A program made the position numbers and the translations under genes. From Lepidostoma basale (taxonomy: Eukaryota > Arthropoda > Insecta > Trichoptera > Lepidostomatidae), in NCBI GenBank assembly GCA_022606425.2, contig JAHDVF020001045.1, forward strand, positions 744,001 through 808,000: a stretch of 64,000 nucleotides of DNA. Reading direction: 5' to 3'. Positions within the stretch are counted from its first letter, which is position 1; every line of letters begins with the position of its first letter. Positions 61,551 to 64,000 of this stretch are shown here, in pieces. Below the pieces are notes generated by a model. The model searched no databases and was not told where the DNA came from. It saw only the letters and a program-made list of their open reading frames with translations.

Positions 61551-61874
61551 TTTTATTGGTTTTTGATCATTGTTAGTGTTATATACCTATGTTATTTAAA
61601 AAAAATATATGTGTTTATTTAAATTATGTGAGCATTTTGAATTTTTGTGCCAAAAATCGAAAATCTATAAATTAACTCTAAAATTAAGAAAAAAATTTTT
61701 TTGATCCCTAAGGAGGCACTTTTCTTGCAGATCATCTTTAAACAGTGTTGTTTAATAATTTGGAGAGAAAAGCTATCAAGGAATCACAAAATATATATAT
61801 ATATATATAATTACAAAAAACCGATATTTTCAGGGTGAAAATATTTCTGTGCTCGCTACTGTAAATATTATAAA

Positions 61875-62110
61875 ATTGTAGTTGTTTACATGATCTGACA
61901 GATGTTTAACATCTGTCTAACATCTGTCTGATCATGTAAACAACATCAATTTTATAATATTTTTATTAATATGTATCTTCACTGAAGAAGGACTATTTGT
62001 CCGAAACATGTCTATGTAATTTTATTTTTTTAATATCAGTGATATATATACAAAGTGCATAGAAATAAACCATCATAACAACACAAAGTATGGCGTATAT
62101 AGAAGAAATA
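61875..62110 (+). repeat. HHR-P-like element (ACATGTC type)
   Basis: Starts with a hairpin tgtttacatgatc / gatcatgtaaaca containing threefold aacatctgtc. Then attttataatattttt, the core, ttttatttttttaata, tatacaaagtgcata and caacacaaagtatgg. Partner of the 24.7 kb copy. Confidence 0.75.
61974..62020 (+). ncRNA. Hammerhead ribozyme-like motif (ACAUGU)
   Basis: CTGAAGA (U7 is free, but this reads A at position 7 with G8 kept, so it fits CUGANGA), helix II GGAC / GTCC with a TATTT loop, GAAA, self-complementary ACATGT (sharing the last A) and C as cleavage nucleotide. Core complete; helix I pairing is poor, which weakens the prediction. Confidence 0.65.
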
Positions 62111-62164
62111 TTTAATAATTGTTTATTCCTACTTTATATGAAATCTTACAGACAAATAGGGGAA

Positions 62165-62272
62165 AACGTTACACGATCAAATCAATCAAATATTGAATGT
62201 CGGTAGTGAGGAGTGGGCGGAGAGAAATCGACGTGCATGCATAAAACAATGTATACATGTTGAGGAAGTTCA
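62165..62272 (+). mobile_element. LINE-A fragment
   Basis: HDQINQILNVGSEEWAERNR, RACIKQCIHVEE. It stops at gttcattttg and joins a LINE-B end. Confidence 0.7.
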
Positions 62273-62274
62273 TT

Positions 62275-62420
62275 TTGTTGTACGACCAACCCCAAAGCAG
62301 ACGACCCCCGGGCACACCACCAAAGAGATGGATCGACAGTTTGAAATCGATCAATTCCTCTTGAGAAACAAGCCACAAGGCCTACATTAAGAAGACAAAG
62401 AAGAAGAAGAAGAATTAGAA
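62275..62420 (+). mobile_element. LINE-B relative, 3' end with (GAA)n tail
   Basis: PTPKQTTPGHTTKEMDRQFE, FLLRNKPQGLH, then gacaaagaagaagaagaaga. Corresponds to the 18.6 kb subfamily. Confidence 0.75.
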
Positions 62421-62600
62421 ATGAACAATATCTCAGTGAAAACCAGGAAATAAATATTTCGGGATTGAAAAAACATATCCACCCACGCTATAGGCAAGAA
62501 CATGGCCCCGTGACCTTTAACATCTGTGGAAATTTGTGGCTAGATTCCTATAAACATGTTTACCTACCATCAATAGATTCGATGAAATACAGTTTATTTA
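62421..62600. other. Unassigned
   Basis: No recognised element. Confidence 0.25.
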
Positions 62601-62604
62601 TAAA

Positions 62605-62721
62605 ATAATAAAACAATTTGTATTTTACCTCACAAGTATACAATGTTTTAAATTTTATATTGCCCTGAAGAAGCTTGGGTCCAAGCGAAACTATTATATT
62701 TTGCATCAATTATAATAACCA
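62605..62721 (+). repeat. HHR-like element, left part
   Basis: aataaaacaatttgtatttt (62608 onward) is inverted at 63061-63085 on the far side of LINE-F. The ribozyme-like core lies between. Confidence 0.7.
62665..62700 (+). ncRNA. Hammerhead ribozyme-like motif
   Basis: CTGAAGA (fits CUGANGA), six-base-pair helix II GCTTGG / CCAAGC with a two-base GT loop, GAAAC, then TATTATATT with no evident palindrome. Helix III and the cleavage triplet are not identifiable, so it is core-only. Confidence 0.5.
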
Positions 62722-63042
62722 TCTTCTTCTTTCGGTTCCGTGTCAGGTCCCCCAACGTTGGCGATCACTGCAGCAAAGGCATCTCTGCCCTGTGTCAATT
62801 GGAACAGGTTCTGAACTCTTGTTATTCCTGTCCACTATTTTATGTTCCGCACCCAGGACAGCTGCCTTCTACCAATTCCTCGGCGTCCCTCCACTTTACC
62901 CATTAATATCAGTCGAAGGAAGTGGTATTTTTCTCCCCTTAGCATATAACCTAAATATGAGTCCTTTCTAATTTTCACACTCGACAACAGCTCTCTATTG
63001 GCTCTGGCTCTCTGTAGTACGTATGCATTATTGACCTTGACC
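62722..63042 (-). mobile_element. LINE-F with 10-bp target duplication
   Basis: Minus strand: MVKVNNAYVLQRARANRELL, LGYMLRGEKYHFLRLILMGK, VEGRRGIGRRQLSWVRNIK, a stop, WTGI, AFAAVIANVGGPDTEPKEED, ending in a (GAA)n tail. Flanked by ataataacca at 62712-62721 and 63043-63052. Clean 5'-truncated retrotransposition. Confidence 0.9.
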
Positions 63043-63052
63043 ATAATAACCA

Positions 63053-63480
63053 TACCATGGTTAAATACAAATTGTTTTATTATTTTATATCTATAATTTT
63101 AAAAAGTCTAATCACAAAGTGAGTATTTCATATGAACTACTTATATTTATATTTTAAATTGACATAAATAAGATATTGTAGATTCATGATGTTTTATTTA
63201 AATTCATTTAAGTATTTATCCTTACAAATCATAAAAACGTATTTCATACATATGTGTAAATTGTTTCGGGACAATAAGTGTAGAACTGTAACACTTATTT
63301 TATTTGGAGGAAGATCTTCTGTGTCCCGAAACGAAACGTTTGTAAAAAGTGCAAATAAGTCTTGTGAAAATATAATATTTTCAAAAAGTTATTCAAATGT
63401 AAATGCACAACACGAAGTGATTAGAAAATATAATATAAACACTGTTTCGGTGTACAATGCAAACATTTAATTTTCGCAAC
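63053..63480. repeat. HHR-like element, right part and further hairpin
   Basis: Continues accatggttaaatacaaatt. At 63258-63322 another hairpin joins gtttcgggaca and tgtcccgaaac, followed by gaaacg. At 63403 aacacgaagtgattagaaaa resembles the caacacaaagt block of other copies. No complete core. Confidence 0.4.
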
Positions 63481-64000
63481 TCCGCGATGAAAACATTTTA
63501 ATCCTTTTAGAATTCTTATCGATCTTTTTAAAAGTACCTAATCATTAACAGAACAGGTGCGTTGAGCAAAGTTTTTAAAGATTTTATTTGGAAGTCCTAG
63601 AGACGATCGGTCGAAGTATTTTTTTTCAGGAACCTTCGAAGTTTGAGCGATCGCTTAAATAACGAGTTCAAACAACTTTATTTGGTGATGATTCAATATC
63701 ACAATTGAGTTTTGTTGGAGGTGAGCCATGGGGGAGGCACTTTACTTACGATGGAAGGAAACTCTTCGAAAAACTTGGAAATAAATATCCAAACAATCTT
63801 ACCCAAAAAACATTTCGAACTTTTATAGTGTATTACGTTTGCATTGTTAATACACGTATTTTTTCGATCAAGGTTCTATTATGTACACGTTTGAATTATT
63901 AATCAACAGTCAATGTCACGTAAAAAAAACTTTGGAATAAGAAGAATTGTTATTTTATTTTGAACCTTGAGTAACATTTTCAATAAAATTACATTTTGTT
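63481..64000. other. Unassigned
   Basis: No gene or repeat recognised. Confidence 0.3.

Larger units (their letters stand above)
60820..61861 (+). mobile_element. Tc1-like element, internally deleted
   Basis: 1042 bp between TA pairs (60818-60819 and 61862-61863). Termini start CAGTAGCGAGC(A/T)(G/C)AGAAAT. Inverted repeats are ~105 bp (60820-60923 and 61752-61861), including a ttcaccctgaaaatatcgg block and an (AT)n run that is longer at the right. Too short to hold a full transposase. The N-terminal DNA-binding half is missing. Confidence 0.9.

Overview
This is repeat-dominated animal nuclear DNA, most likely from an insect. The support is the strongly AT-rich base composition, several non-LTR retrotransposon (LINE) families, tRNA-derived SINEs, three mariner copies, a Tc1 copy, and the absence of operons, ribosome-binding sites or long intact genes. 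I found no host exon I could defend. Nearly everything recognisable is a decayed, truncated or nested mobile element.

Working names for families defined from the window itself: LINE-A is the commonest. Its 3' end encodes a RWFGHMERMD / RGRPRKTWHDQI / NRRACM region and stops in a (TTAG)n tail. LINE-B has a LRDRxRN / WYGHVQRMD region and a (GAA)n tail. LINE-C is RTE-like, with a W(V/M)R(V/I)AQDR motif, and some copies end in (ATG)n. LINE-D is Jockey/CR1-like, with YLRQRQHRLFYLP and 5-nt repeat tails. There is also an L2-like LINE, and LINE-F (LLQLILEGKIEGRR, (GAA)n tail). SINE-1 and SINE-2 have tRNA-like heads. NA-A is a short non-autonomous element that shares its last ~60 bp and tail with LINE-A. 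HHR-P and HHR-T are foldback repeats that carry hammerhead-ribozyme-like cores. PAL-1 is a ~526 bp unit arranged as head-to-head palindromes.

Layout: 1-12 kb holds LINE-A fragments, a 24-bp tandem repeat, HHR hairpins, LINE-B and LINE-C ends, a 137-bp duplication and an RTE fragment. 12-24 kb holds NA-A copies (one with a 14-bp target duplication), SINE-1, several LINE-D copies including the longest open frame (20126-20797), a 605-bp HHR foldback and a DDE transposase remnant. 24-37 kb holds a cluster of ribozyme-like cores, the PAL-1 palindrome, a degenerate mariner, a candidate piggyBac-like element, SINE-2 and a LINE-D inside a SINE-1. 38-48 kb holds the best-preserved mariner (40520-41828), LINE-B and NA-A copies, many HHR-T hairpins and an L2-like LINE inside LINE-A. 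49-64 kb holds LINE-A with a YADD box, paired ribozyme hairpins, a SINE-1 inside LINE-A, a mariner split by LINE-D, an unknown 384-bp TIR element inside an RTE-like LINE, a second PAL-1, a ~580-bp purine tract, a Tc1 element with a probable spliceable intron, and a LINE-F insertion with a clean 10-bp duplication.

The most striking system is the set of hammerhead-like motifs. Each has CUGANGA or a near variant, a complementary helix II, GAAA, and then a very short self-complementary helix III (ACCGGU, ACAUGU, ACAGCUGU). They lie in inverted-repeat elements. This matches the architecture known for hammerheads in the LTR-like ends of Penelope-like retroelements, but I see no Penelope protein, so these look like solo or non-autonomous copies. 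All family calls rest on reading the sequence and recalling family motifs; no database search was run.
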